A stretch of 47,774 nucleotides of DNA from Streptomyces sp. ADI95-17 (GTDB lineage: Bacteria; Actinomycetota; Actinomycetes; Streptomycetales; Streptomycetaceae): the NCBI RefSeq assembly GCF_003846175.1, contig NZ_ML123045.1, forward strand, positions 146,119 through 193,892. The letters are read 5' to 3'. Below are positions 1-8,150 of this stretch, piece after piece. The notes beneath the pieces were generated by a model. That model was not told the DNA's origin. It worked only from the letters and a program-made list of their open reading frames with translations, and did no database searches. How positions within the stretch are numbered: the first letter of the stretch is position 1; the number at the start of each line of letters is the position of its first letter. The translations under genes were made by a program, and so were the position numbers.

Positions 1-123
1 TTTCTGATCAATATGGCACAGGCCGAAGTTTCGATGCCCGCGCCGCAGCCCAGGTGCTGTGGTCTGACCAGTTGTGGCGGCGGCCCGACCCGCGCCAGAT
101 GCATCGGGCATGCCGCCCGGAGG

Positions 124-345
124 TCAGGCGGGGATGTCCCCGGCCTTGACAGCTGCGGTGAACGATGTCCAGCTGGCCGCGGAGAAGACTACCGCGGGCC
201 CGTGCGGGGTCTTGGAGTCTCGGACCGGTATGCCTGACGGGCAGTCGTTTAGCACCTCGACGCAGCTGCCTCCCTCGTTCCCGCTGTAGGACGACTTGCG
301 CCAGCCGTTCAGCGATGAAGCAATCGGAATGGTCTGCTTAGCCAT
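124..345 (-). CDS. DUF397 domain protein
   Basis: A 73-residue protein with the usual DUF397 layout: a W-R-K-S-S-Y-S-G stretch near residue 16, a conserved glycine and cysteine in GGSCVEV, then VRDSKTPHGPAVVFSAASW. Members are small actinomycete proteins of unclear biochemistry, nearly always encoded beside an XRE regulator with a DUF5753 domain and thought to act with it in developmental or antibiotic control. The ATG lies inside the end of the upstream regulator gene, an 8-base overlap, so the two are almost certainly co-transcribed and translationally coupled. Family assignment is firm; the cellular role is not known from the sequence. Confidence 0.9.
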   Translation of the reverse strand: MAKQTIPIASSLNGWRKSSYSGNEGGSCVEVLNDCPSGIPVRDSKTPHGPAVVFSAASWTSFTAAVKAGDIPA

Positions 346-1132
346 GGTGTTCGTGTTCCTTCGCTGCTGCCCGTATCAGGGCAAGGGACTCTCTCAGCGG
401 CAGTGCGTCGCCTAGCGCGAGATCATAGGCTCCTTGGAGCCGCTCGACGATGCCTGGGGCATCATGCACCTTGCCGATGCGTAGCCCTTCGGAATAGGCC
501 ACGGGCGGCTGATCTTCGAACCACATCAGCGTCAGCATGCTCTGCATGAGGGGGTGAATCCCCATGCCGAACGGCATCACGTGCACACGTACACGCTCGG
601 TCTCGACCAGGCGGACGATGTGTGTGAGCTGGTCCGCCATGATCTTTGAGCTGCCGGCCGGGCGGCGCAGAACAGCCTCGTCCAACAGCGCCCACACTAC
701 GGGTGCCACAGGGTTGGAGAGGATCTGCGAGCGCTCAAGTCGTGTGACAACGAGCCTGTCACGCTCCTCTTCGCTCAAGGGAGGGAAACCAACGCGTAGA
801 ACAGCACGTGCGTATGCCTCTGTCTGAAGGATGCCAGGGACGAAGGACAGTGCGAACTCGCGAATCACAGTTGCCTGTTGTTCGAGCTGGAGCGCCGCCT
901 CGAAGTAGTCGGCGACCGCCATGTCATCCTGCGGCAGGAAGCTGCTCAGCACGTCCCCCGTGTTCAGGGCCTTGTCCAGGCGCCGTGCGTCCTCCTTGGA
1001 CGGGATGCGGCGCCCCGCCTCGATGTGCGAAATGTGCGACCGCGTCATGATCGCCATGTCGGCCAGCTCCTGCTGTGTCAGGCCTGCCGCCCCGCGCTGG
1101 GCCTTCAACCAATCGCCATAGGTATTACTCAT
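338..1132 (-). CDS. XRE-family regulator with DUF5753 domain
   Basis: A 264-residue DNA-binding protein. Residues about 5-60 form an XRE helix-turn-helix (LTQQELADMA and SHISHIEAGRRIPS are the recognisable helices). The rest is DUF5753, the Scr1-type effector region, with FVPGILQTEAYARAVL and the typical VHVMPFG segment. I chose the ATG at 1132 because GGAG lies six bases upstream; a TTG six bases earlier is in frame but sits too close to that ribosome site. It precedes and overlaps the DUF397 gene, the standard arrangement for this family (WhiJ-like or Scr1-like pairs in Streptomyces). Its targets cannot be read from sequence, although such proteins often act on the divergent promoter, here that of the small genes starting at 1330. 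Confidence 0.9.
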   Translation of the reverse strand: MSNTYGDWLKAQRGAAGLTQQELADMAIMTRSHISHIEAGRRIPSKEDARRLDKALNTGDVLSSFLPQDDMAVADYFEAALQLEQQATVIREFALSFVPGILQTEAYARAVLRVGFPPLSEEERDRLVVTRLERSQILSNPVAPVVWALLDEAVLRRPAGSSKIMADQLTHIVRLVETERVRVHVMPFGMGIHPLMQSMLTLMWFEDQPPVAYSEGLRIGKVHDAPGIVERLQGAYDLALGDALPLRESLALIRAAAKEHEHHG

Positions 1133-1329
1133 GGTCAACTCCCGTGCGACAACGGTTCTGTCACCTGCAACCCCCTGGCGAGCCTAGCCCGGCTCGTCTC
1201 ACTCTGTGAGTGGATCGCTACACAGCGGTGGATGTCCAGGCATCGTCCGCTGCCGTCGCGATGGGACCGGCCCCTGGAGGCCGGCCGCGAACGCAAGACC
1301 CCCGCGACCGCTGTACACGGCCCGGGGGC
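1133..1329. promoter_or_regulatory. Divergent intergenic region with short inverted repeat
   Basis: About 200 bases separate the XRE gene from the divergent small gene at 1330. At 1198-1210 there is an inverted repeat, CTCAC-TCT-GTGAG. It is a plausible operator for the neighbouring XRE protein, but nothing beyond symmetry and position supports that. No convincing -35/-10 pair was picked out. Confidence 0.25.
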
Positions 1330-1665
1330 ATGGCCATCAACCTCAACGGAGTTGACGACGTGCTGCACTGTATCGCCCGTATCTTCGAGCCGCTGTTGCG
1401 GCTTCTGTGGCCCGCCCAGGGGTGTCACCGCCCCATGGAGTCGCATCCCGCCGCGTCTCCCGCCGACGTATACCCCACACTCGACCCGCGCCCAGAGCCC
1501 GTGCTGCGCGGCGAGGACAGCCCTCTCGTCCGCCCCTACCTCGTCGCTCACGAACAGCGCGAGGAGGCCCGTCTCCGACGGGCGCGACGGAGGGCATTGT
1601 GGCTTGCCGTGCACGGGATCGATATCGGGCCACGCCTGATCCACGGCATCGAGGTGTCCGCGTGA
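1330..1665 (+). CDS. Small actinomycete protein of unknown function
   Basis: A 111-residue protein starting MAINLNGVDDVLHC. The second half resembles a small protein family common in Streptomyces: VLRGEDSPLVRPYLVAHE, then a run of arginines (RLRRARRRALWLAVHG) and DIGPRLIHGIEV. No catalytic motif, signal peptide or membrane segment is visible. The ATG at 1330 is preferred over an in-frame upstream ATG at 1210 because homology-like sequence begins here and the upstream part looks non-coding; the ribosome site is weak. It overlaps the next gene by four bases (GTGA), so the two form a pair, divergent from the XRE-DUF397 pair. Confidence 0.65.
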   Translation: MAINLNGVDDVLHCIARIFEPLLRLLWPAQGCHRPMESHPAASPADVYPTLDPRPEPVLRGEDSPLVRPYLVAHEQREEARLRRARRRALWLAVHGIDIGPRLIHGIEVSA

Positions 1666-1991
1666 TCTCCCAGGCCCCCGGTGCCTCGGCACGACTGCTT
1701 CCATGGTCCAGCCCGGAGGGCAAGCCCTGCTACGTCATCGGTGACGGGACCGGACACGTCTCCCGCGTAGCCGACAACATCGAGAGCGTGCAGCTCGGCA
1801 TGGCTCTCGAACTGCTCGACCACGCCGACGACATGCTCGACGACCGCCAGGTCACATCGGCGCAGCTCCGCTACGTCGTGGCCCGCATGGCCGAGGCCTT
1901 GCGCGACGTGCACAGGATCGCTCGGAGCCGGGGCGCCCGACTCGCTCTTTCAGCCTGTGACGGGAGCAACTCACCCCAGTCGCAGCCCTGA
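1662..1991 (+). CDS. Small protein of unknown function
   Basis: A 109-residue soluble protein from a GTG at 1662, overlapping the stop of the gene before it by four bases. The middle reads as a helical segment (MALELLDHADDMLDDRQV, then LRYVVARMAEALRDVHRIAR). I do not recognise a named domain. The overlap suggests translational coupling and that the two proteins work in one process. Small gene pairs of this type often accompany XRE-DUF397 modules in Streptomyces; here they are divergent from one. Confidence 0.6.
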   Translation: MISQAPGASARLLPWSSPEGKPCYVIGDGTGHVSRVADNIESVQLGMALELLDHADDMLDDRQVTSAQLRYVVARMAEALRDVHRIARSRGARLALSACDGSNSPQSQP

Positions 1992-2154
1992 ACCTCCCTG
2001 CCGACCCCAGGGGGCGTACCCCACATGTCCTGGTACGCCTCCGGGCCCCGCCATGCCCCCGCTCGGCCGGAACCCTCCCACCCCACCCGCTCAGGGCGCA
2101 GAATGGATCACCTGAGCGGGCACGGCGACGGTGGGCGGCGGAAGGTGCGGGGGC

Positions 2155-5100
2155 ATGGTGCTACAGGTCGAGCGGGACGAGGTGGAGCGGCCCATCGTCG
2201 CGCAGCTTGAGGCGATGGGCTGGACGCATGTCCCCGGTACGGAGATCGGCACACTCGATGCCGAAACGCCGCTGCTCGTCGACCAACTGGGCGCGGCCCT
2301 GCGACGGATCAACGTTCGTGCTGCGGACGGCGAGTCGTGGATGGACGGGAACGACATCGCCCGCTCCGTCGCGGAGCTGGCATCCGTACCGCTCGGCAAA
2401 GGCATCGCCCAGGCCAACTTCGAGACCACCGAACTGCTACTGCACGGATGCGTCCTCAACGGTCCGTCCGCCGCGCACGGCGGCCCCTCCGCGACCGTGC
2501 AGTACATCGAGTGGCACGAAGAGCAGCTACGACTCAACGAGTTCACCGTCGTCGACCAGCTCCGGGTCAAAAACCGCTCCGGCGAGGTGTCGATACTCGA
2601 CATCGCTCTCTTCGTGAACGGTATTCCTCTCGTCGCTGTCGAGTGCAAGAGCCCCGACCTCTCCGACCCGATCCGATCCGCCGTACTCGATCTGCGGCAC
2701 TACGCGGGCGACCCCATCGCAGATGACGAACGCGATGGCACCGATCTGCCGATCCCCGCGGGTGTTCCGGAGCTGTTCCGCACGGTGCAACTGCTGGTCG
2801 CCGCGACCGAGGAGACCGCCTACCTCGGCACCGTCACCTCCACCCCCGACCACTTCCACCCGTGGCGCAGCATCGAACCGGAGAGCAGCGCCACGCTCAG
2901 GGCCGAGCTGCCGGACGACGTGGGGAGACTCAACGAGCGGCACAAGCTCGTCGGCGTCGTCCTGCGTCCGGCCGCGCTTCTCAACGTCGTACGTCACTAC
3001 GTCATCCCGCTCCCCATCGAGACGGAGTCGGGCGGGGCCCGCACCGTGAAGGCCGTCGCTCGGCACCAGCAGTACCGCGCGGCGGAGAAGGCGGTACGCA
3101 AGCTGCTCACCGGCAGGACGCGCGGCGAATCCGTGCCCGACGACGAGCGCGGCGGGGTCATCTGGCATACCCAGGGCTCCGGCAAGAGCCTGACCATGAC
3201 GTTTCTCGTCCGCCGCGTCCATTTGCACCACAGACTCGGCGAGTTCACGGTCGTGGTCGTCACCGACCGTACGCAGTTGCAGGACCAGCTTTCCGAGACC
3301 CTGAAGCTGAGCCGGTCCGACGTCGTCACGGCCGAGACCCGTACGCAGATGGAAGGGCTGCTGCGCGACGGCGGGCAGCGGGTCGTCTTTGCGATGATCC
3401 AGAAGTATGGCGTGGGCGGGTTCGCCTTTGACGCGGAGGCTGAGGACGGCGGCGGCGACGACCGGGACCTGGCCGGCGAGTACAAGGACGCAGAGCGAGC
3501 CAGGCGGGAGCGTCGGGCCGATGTTCCGCCGCCCGACCCGAACTTCCCGCTGTGCAACACCTCACCCGACATCCTCGTCCTCGTCGACGAAGCCCACCGC
3601 TCGCACACCAGCGTGCTGCATGCGGCTCTGCGCAAAGCCATCCCCAACGCGGCAAAGATCGGATTCACCGGCACACCGATCATGACCGGCAAGGCGGGGG
3701 ACACGCGCCGGATCTTCAGCGGCGGCCCGGACCGTGGATTCCTCGACACCTACCGGATGGCGGAGGCCGAGCACGACGGAGTGGTCGTCCGAATCCGCTA
3801 CGAGGGCCGCACCGGCGAGGGCAAGGTCTTCGACAAGGACGGCCTCGACCGGAACTTCGCGGATCTGATCCGTGGCCGTACTGACGACGAGCGCAAGGCA
3901 CTGATACGGCGCTGGCCCACCGAGCGGGACGTCGCCGAGTCGCGTCCGATGATCCGAGCCAAGGCCGAGGACATGCTGGAGCACTGGGTGACGTGGGTGC
4001 TGCCGGGCGGCGGTTTCAAGGCCCAGGTCGCGGCGGTCAGCCGGAAGGCGGCCGTCGAGTACCACCACGCGCTGCGGCTGGCACGCGACGCGCTCATGCA
4101 CGAACTGGCCTCGTTCGACCCGGAGTCGGTGAGTGGAATCCCGCTGGAGAAACTGCCCCGGCGGCTGCGCTACCTCTACCAGGCCCACCAGTACCGGTCG
4201 TTGCTGCGGCGCGTCGATTTCGTGCCGGTCATCTCACCGGGTTCGGAGCGCAAACTCCGGCAGTGGCTGCACTGGACCGACGAGGGGCGGCAGAAGGCAT
4301 ACATCAAGCGCTTCCATCAAGCGTTCCCCCATCTCGCACCGGAACCCGACTGGGTTGTTGCGACTCCTTTCAACCCGCCAGTGGTGGATGACGCTCCTCC
4401 TTCCGGGGCGGACTACCCGTGGTCGTCCGGGACGGGTTCCGAGCAGCCCTCTTCCCCGAAGACCGCCGTGCCGGACCCCGTGCACACCGACAGCCCCGTC
4501 GCCTTCCTCATCGTCAAGTCGATGCTTCTCACGGGGTTCGACGCCCCGCGTGAGCAGGCTCTCTACCTGGACCGGCCGATCCGTGACGCCGAACTGCTTC
4601 AGGCCGTCGCGCGGGTCAACCGGCCGATGCCGGGCAAGGAGGTCGGCTATGTCGTCGACTACTACGGCGTCTTCGAGCACCTGACCGGCGCGCTGGCCGC
4701 CTATCAGCAGGCCGATGTCGACGACACCATGCGCAGTCTGTCCAAGGAGATCGACGGTCTCGGACCGGCGGCCGAAGCGGTGCGCGAGTTTCTGCGGAAA
4801 CACGGGGTCACCGACGCGGATCTCGCCGATTTCTCCCACGTACGTGCCGCGGCGCTGACCTTCGAGGAGGAGACGGCGCGGTTCGACTACGACGAGGTGC
4901 TGCACCGGTTCCTCGCTGTACTGGAACGCGTCCTGCCGCACGAGCACGGCCTGGACTTCGTTGCCGACGCCCGGCGCTGGGGGATGCTCCAGAAGCGCAT
5001 CCGCAGGCTCCACCGCGACGCACCGGGAGGGACGTTCACCCTGCGCAACTACGGCCGCAAGGTCCGCGCGATGATCGCCGATCATTTGGAGGGACCGGAG

Positions 5101-5709
5101 ATCGAGCAGGTCATCGCGCCGGTCTCGCTCGCCTCGCCCGCGTTCGACGAGACGGTTCGGAAGATGCCGCCGCGCGAGGCCGCGGCCGAGATGGGACACG
5201 CGCTCCGATTCCATCTGGAGGAGCGGGTCAAGCGTGAGGACCCTGAGAAGTACACCCGGCTCTCGGAGCGACTGGAGGAGATCCTGCGGGAGCTGGCCGG
5301 ACGTTTCGAGGACCAGATCGAGGAGTTCGGTCCGCTCATCGAACAAGCCAGGCAGGAGGACGAGGAAGACCCTGCGCTGGCCGGGCTCAGCCCGCTGGAG
5401 CAGAAGGTGTACCGGCTGCTGGACCAGCTCCTGGACGAGAACCCGGACGTCGTACGAGGAGCCGAGGACACGCGACCCCTGGTCGGCGTGGTGTGCGACA
5501 CGGCCGCGCAGACCATGACGAAGGCGTCGTACCAAGGACAGCACCAGGACCTCGACGGCCTGGCGAAGAGCATCCAGAACCAGTTGATCAAGGGCGGCCT
5601 GAGGCCCGCCACCACGGACTGGAAGCCGTTGCAAGGCATCGCGCAACGACTCGCTGCGTACGCGGCGAGCAACCGTGGCCAGTTTCTGGCCAGGGCGCGG
5701 GGAGAATAG
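2155..5709 (+). CDS. hsdR: Type I restriction endonuclease subunit R (HsdR)
   Basis: A protein of about 1184 residues: the motor and nuclease subunit of a type I restriction system, which translocates DNA and cuts it. The N-terminal nuclease domain has the PD-(D/E)xK signature, with Asp149 in LDIALF and Glu163-x-Lys165 in VECKSP. An SF2 helicase follows, with Walker A near residue 340 (HTQGSGKS), the DEAH box at about 477 (LVDEAHRSH), motif III FTGTP, and motif VI in VARVNRPMPG. The long C-terminal part is acidic and helical, as expected for docking to a methylase. The ATG at 2155 has GGAAGG nine bases upstream; a GTG at 2131 is an alternative. No hsdM or hsdS lies within this window, which is odd for this family. 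The metallopeptidase gene starts six bases after its stop. Confidence 0.93.
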   Translation: MVLQVERDEVERPIVAQLEAMGWTHVPGTEIGTLDAETPLLVDQLGAALRRINVRAADGESWMDGNDIARSVAELASVPLGKGIAQANFETTELLLHGCVLNGPSAAHGGPSATVQYIEWHEEQLRLNEFTVVDQLRVKNRSGEVSILDIALFVNGIPLVAVECKSPDLSDPIRSAVLDLRHYAGDPIADDERDGTDLPIPAGVPELFRTVQLLVAATEETAYLGTVTSTPDHFHPWRSIEPESSATLRAELPDDVGRLNERHKLVGVVLRPAALLNVVRHYVIPLPIETESGGARTVKAVARHQQYRAAEKAVRKLLTGRTRGESVPDDERGGVIWHTQGSGKSLTMTFLVRRVHLHHRLGEFTVVVVTDRTQLQDQLSETLKLSRSDVVTAETRTQMEGLLRDGGQRVVFAMIQKYGVGGFAFDAEAEDGGGDDRDLAGEYKDAERARRERRADVPPPDPNFPLCNTSPDILVLVDEAHRSHTSVLHAALRKAIPNAAKIGFTGTPIMTGKAGDTRRIFSGGPDRGFLDTYRMAEAEHDGVVVRIRYEGRTGEGKVFDKDGLDRNFADLIRGRTDDERKALIRRWPTERDVAESRPMIRAKAEDMLEHWVTWVLPGGGFKAQVAAVSRKAAVEYHHALRLARDALMHELASFDPESVSGIPLEKLPRRLRYLYQAHQYRSLLRRVDFVPVISPGSERKLRQWLHWTDEGRQKAYIKRFHQAFPHLAPEPDWVVATPFNPPVVDDAPPSGADYPWSSGTGSEQPSSPKTAVPDPVHTDSPVAFLIVKSMLLTGFDAPREQALYLDRPIRDAELLQAVARVNRPMPGKEVGYVVDYYGVFEHLTGALAAYQQADVDDTMRSLSKEIDGLGPAAEAVREFLRKHGVTDADLADFSHVRAAALTFEEETARFDYDEVLHRFLAVLERVLPHEHGLDFVADARRWGMLQKRIRRLHRDAPGGTFTLRNYGRKVRAMIADHLEGPEIEQVIAPVSLASPAFDETVRKMPPREAAAEMGHALRFHLEERVKREDPEKYTRLSERLEEILRELAGRFEDQIEEFGPLIEQARQEDEEDPALAGLSPLEQKVYRLLDQLLDENPDVVRGAEDTRPLVGVVCDTAAQTMTKASYQGQHQDLDGLAKSIQNQLIKGGLRPATTDWKPLQGIAQRLAAYAASNRGQFLARARGE

Positions 5710-5714
5710 GCCAC

Positions 5715-6530
5715 GTGACCGCCATCGCTGACGAAAGCATTTCTGAGACCCTTGCCGAGGGGGGCCAGCTCGCTGTCGGGGGCATGGCGCTCACGGTGAG
5801 GGTCAGCGGCCGGCGCAAAAGGTTTGCCCTGACGGTGGAGTCCGATGCCGGTCTGACCCTGCACGCGCCCGTGGGTCGTCCGTCGGTAGAAGCGGAAGCG
5901 TTCGTCCGCGCACACTGGTCGTGGGTGATGACCAAGGTCTCTGTGCGTGAGCGCACCCGCCCGCTCAATCCTGCGAAGCGTCTGATCGAGGGCGAGGTCT
6001 TCCGCTACCTGGGGCGGTCGTACCGTCTCGCGATCTCGGCGGACCAGCCGGCCGATGGCAGAGTCCGGTTGATCGCCGGGCGGCTGGTCATCAGCCGGGA
6101 GCAGGCGGAGAATCCGGAGCAGGGCAGGGCGGCGTTGATCGGTTGGTACTGCCGTGCCGGGCATGGGTGGACGTCGGGGAGGCTCCAACCGTGGGCGGCC
6201 AGAATGGCGGTCGACGAACCGGATCTCGATGTGTGTGATCTCGGCGAGCGGTGGGGCAGATATCGCCCGGGCGATGATGAGCGGGGCCCCGGCCGTATGA
6301 GCCTCGGGTGGCCGCTCTTCCAGCTTCCGATGCACCTTGTGGACTATGTCGTCGCCCATGAGCTGGCCCACGTCCGGATCCCGGGTCATCGGGCGGACTT
6401 CTGGCGAGTGCTGTCGCAGGCGCTACCGGAGTACGAGGAGCGCCGGGCCGAGCTCGACGAACTCGGCCGGCGCATGTGGATGGGAGAGATCGCCCAGGAG
6501 GATCCATCCAGGGCCCTCCTGGGGCGCTGA
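5715..6530 (+). CDS. YgjP-like (DUF45) zinc metallopeptidase
   Basis: A 271-residue protein of the YgjP/DUF45 group, related to SprT and M48 peptidases. The zinc site is clear: His215-Glu216 and His219 in VAHELAH, with a third ligand His225 in IPGHRADFW. An N-terminal beta-rich part (VSGRRKRFALTVESDAGLTL) is typical of the family. The GTG at 5715 begins five bases after the hsdR stop, so the two genes are co-transcribed. Metallopeptidases of this group recur beside type I restriction subunits; the substrate is not established, and a role in turning over or controlling the restriction complex is only inference. Its stop abuts the stop of the convergent PucR gene. Confidence 0.85.
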   Translation: MTAIADESISETLAEGGQLAVGGMALTVRVSGRRKRFALTVESDAGLTLHAPVGRPSVEAEAFVRAHWSWVMTKVSVRERTRPLNPAKRLIEGEVFRYLGRSYRLAISADQPADGRVRLIAGRLVISREQAENPEQGRAALIGWYCRAGHGWTSGRLQPWAARMAVDEPDLDVCDLGERWGRYRPGDDERGPGRMSLGWPLFQLPMHLVDYVVAHELAHVRIPGHRADFWRVLSQALPEYEERRAELDELGRRMWMGEIAQEDPSRALLGR

Positions 6531-8051
6531 TCACCGCATCCGCAGCGCGAACCACAGCTCCGTCCGTACGTCCATGTCGTCCAGGTCCGCGTCCAGCAGG
6601 GCCGCGCAGCGGGCGATGCGCTGGCGGACCGTGTTGCGGTGGATCCGCAGGGCCGTGGCCGTACGGTCCCAGCTGCCGTGGAGGCTCAGCCAGCAGCGCA
6701 GGGTCTCGGTCAGCGGCTCGGTGAGCGGGGCGAGGAGGGCGCGGGCGTGCGCCTCGGCGCGGTCGGGCGGGATCAGGGCGGCCAGCCCGGCCCCGCCGCC
6801 GTTGTGGTGGTGGGCCAGTGGGGTGCGGGTGGCGAGGGCGCGGCCCAGGGCCCGGGAGGCCTGGTCGTCGGCGAGGTCGAGGGCGGTGATGGCGGCGGGG
6901 GCGGACGCGCCGAGGGTCCAGCCGGGCTGCGGGGTGATCCGGTCGCCGCCGGGGATCAGCACCCGTACGGCGTCGCCGCCCCGGCCCGCGTCGACCAGGG
7001 CCGAACCGAGGGCGGCGCCCAGCGCGCCGGTGGTGAGCGGGTCGACCGGGCCGTCGCCGCTGCGGCGCGCGTGCACCACCGTCCACTGCTCGGCGCCCCC
7101 GAGCAGCGGCGCGACGTCCTGCGGGTCCGCGCCCAGCAGCATCCGTACCAGTGCGGCCGAGCGGCCCGCGGCGTCGGCGCCCTGGTGCGGGGCGGCCAGC
7201 AGGGAGAGCAGGACCACCGCGATCCCGGCGATGGTGTGGTCGCCCGCCTCGCGCCGGTCCGTCGCCAGCGCCAGGACGAGCCCCTGGCCGCCGCCCAGCG
7301 CGTACGCCGACAGATGGGTGTCCCGCAGGGTGTCGGTGGCGGAGGCCGGGGCGGGGCGTGACCCGGCGCAGACCACCCGGGTGAGCCTGGCCAGCGCGGC
7401 CCCGACGTCGGGGGCCGGGCGGCGGCCCGACGCGTGCAGCTCCTCGCCGTCCGCGGCGAGCAGTGCCGCCCGGCCCTCCAGCTGGGCCGCCAGCTGGTGC
7501 AGCACCGCCGGGACCGGGTCCGGCCGGGCCGCCGCCGTGGCCAGGGCCTGCTGGGCGCGCGTCACCCGGCGCAGCTCGCGGTGGCGGGCCTCGGCCATCA
7601 GTCGCCACACCGTCCGGGCGATCGCCGTGAACGGGGTCTCGGGCGGCACCTCCAGCAGCGGCAGACCGTGCCGGTCGCACGCCTCGATCAACGCCCGCGG
7701 CACCGTGTCGAACACCGGCGTCACCCCGAAACCGAGCGCCGCCGCCCCCGCCTCCACCAGCCGGTCCACGTACGCGTCCGGGTCCTTCAGCAGCACCCCG
7801 GCGCTCAGCAGCAGCTCACCGCCGAGCAGATAGGGGTACGGGTCGGCCATCTCCGAGGTGTGCACCCACAGCAGATCCGCCTGTGCCGGACCGGCGATCC
7901 GGCGCAGCCCGAGCTCCTCGTGGGCGAGCAGTTCGGCGAGCGGGATCGGAGGGGTCGGCGGGGGCGTGAGGGGCGGTGCGGTCGGGGGAACGGGCGTCGG
8001 GGGCGGCCCGGCCGAGGTTTCCGGCATGGACGATCCATCCATCGGTGACAT
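6531..8051 (-). CDS. PucR-family transcriptional regulator
   Basis: About 506 residues. After a proline-rich N-terminus comes the PucR (purine catabolism) sensor domain, roughly residues 25-160 (LGLRRIAGPAQADLLWVHTS, then FGVTPVFDTVPRALIEACD). The C-terminus carries the PucR-type helix-turn-helix (WDRTATALRIHRNTVRQRIA, near residues 460-480). This family senses small nitrogenous metabolites and controls their catabolic operons. The gene is divergent from the symporter-ureohydrolase operon, which it probably regulates. The start is uncertain: ATG at 8051, 8042 or 8027 are all in frame, and only the last has a GGATGG-like ribosome site. Confidence 0.88.
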   Translation of the reverse strand: MSPMDGSSMPETSAGPPPTPVPPTAPPLTPPPTPPIPLAELLAHEELGLRRIAGPAQADLLWVHTSEMADPYPYLLGGELLLSAGVLLKDPDAYVDRLVEAGAAALGFGVTPVFDTVPRALIEACDRHGLPLLEVPPETPFTAIARTVWRLMAEARHRELRRVTRAQQALATAAARPDPVPAVLHQLAAQLEGRAALLAADGEELHASGRRPAPDVGAALARLTRVVCAGSRPAPASATDTLRDTHLSAYALGGGQGLVLALATDRREAGDHTIAGIAVVLLSLLAAPHQGADAAGRSAALVRMLLGADPQDVAPLLGGAEQWTVVHARRSGDGPVDPLTTGALGAALGSALVDAGRGGDAVRVLIPGGDRITPQPGWTLGASAPAAITALDLADDQASRALGRALATRTPLAHHHNGGGAGLAALIPPDRAEAHARALLAPLTEPLTETLRCWLSLHGSWDRTATALRIHRNTVRQRIARCAALLDADLDDMDVRTELWFALRMR

Positions 8052-8150
8052 CAATTATGGATGAAACGTACTCTTCAGCGTCGCTTGCGGGCCACCTACC
8101 GTCTTCTTCACATAAGACATGTGCACTTGTGACCGAAGTGGAGGAAGCCC
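8052..8150. promoter_or_regulatory. Divergent promoter region of pucR and symporter operon
   Basis: A 99-base region between two divergent starts, AT-richer than its surroundings. It holds a partly symmetrical segment near 8118-8132 (ACATGTGCACTTGTG) that could bind the PucR protein. The ribosome site of the symporter gene (GGAGGAAG) closes it. The operator is a guess from symmetry. Confidence 0.35.
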
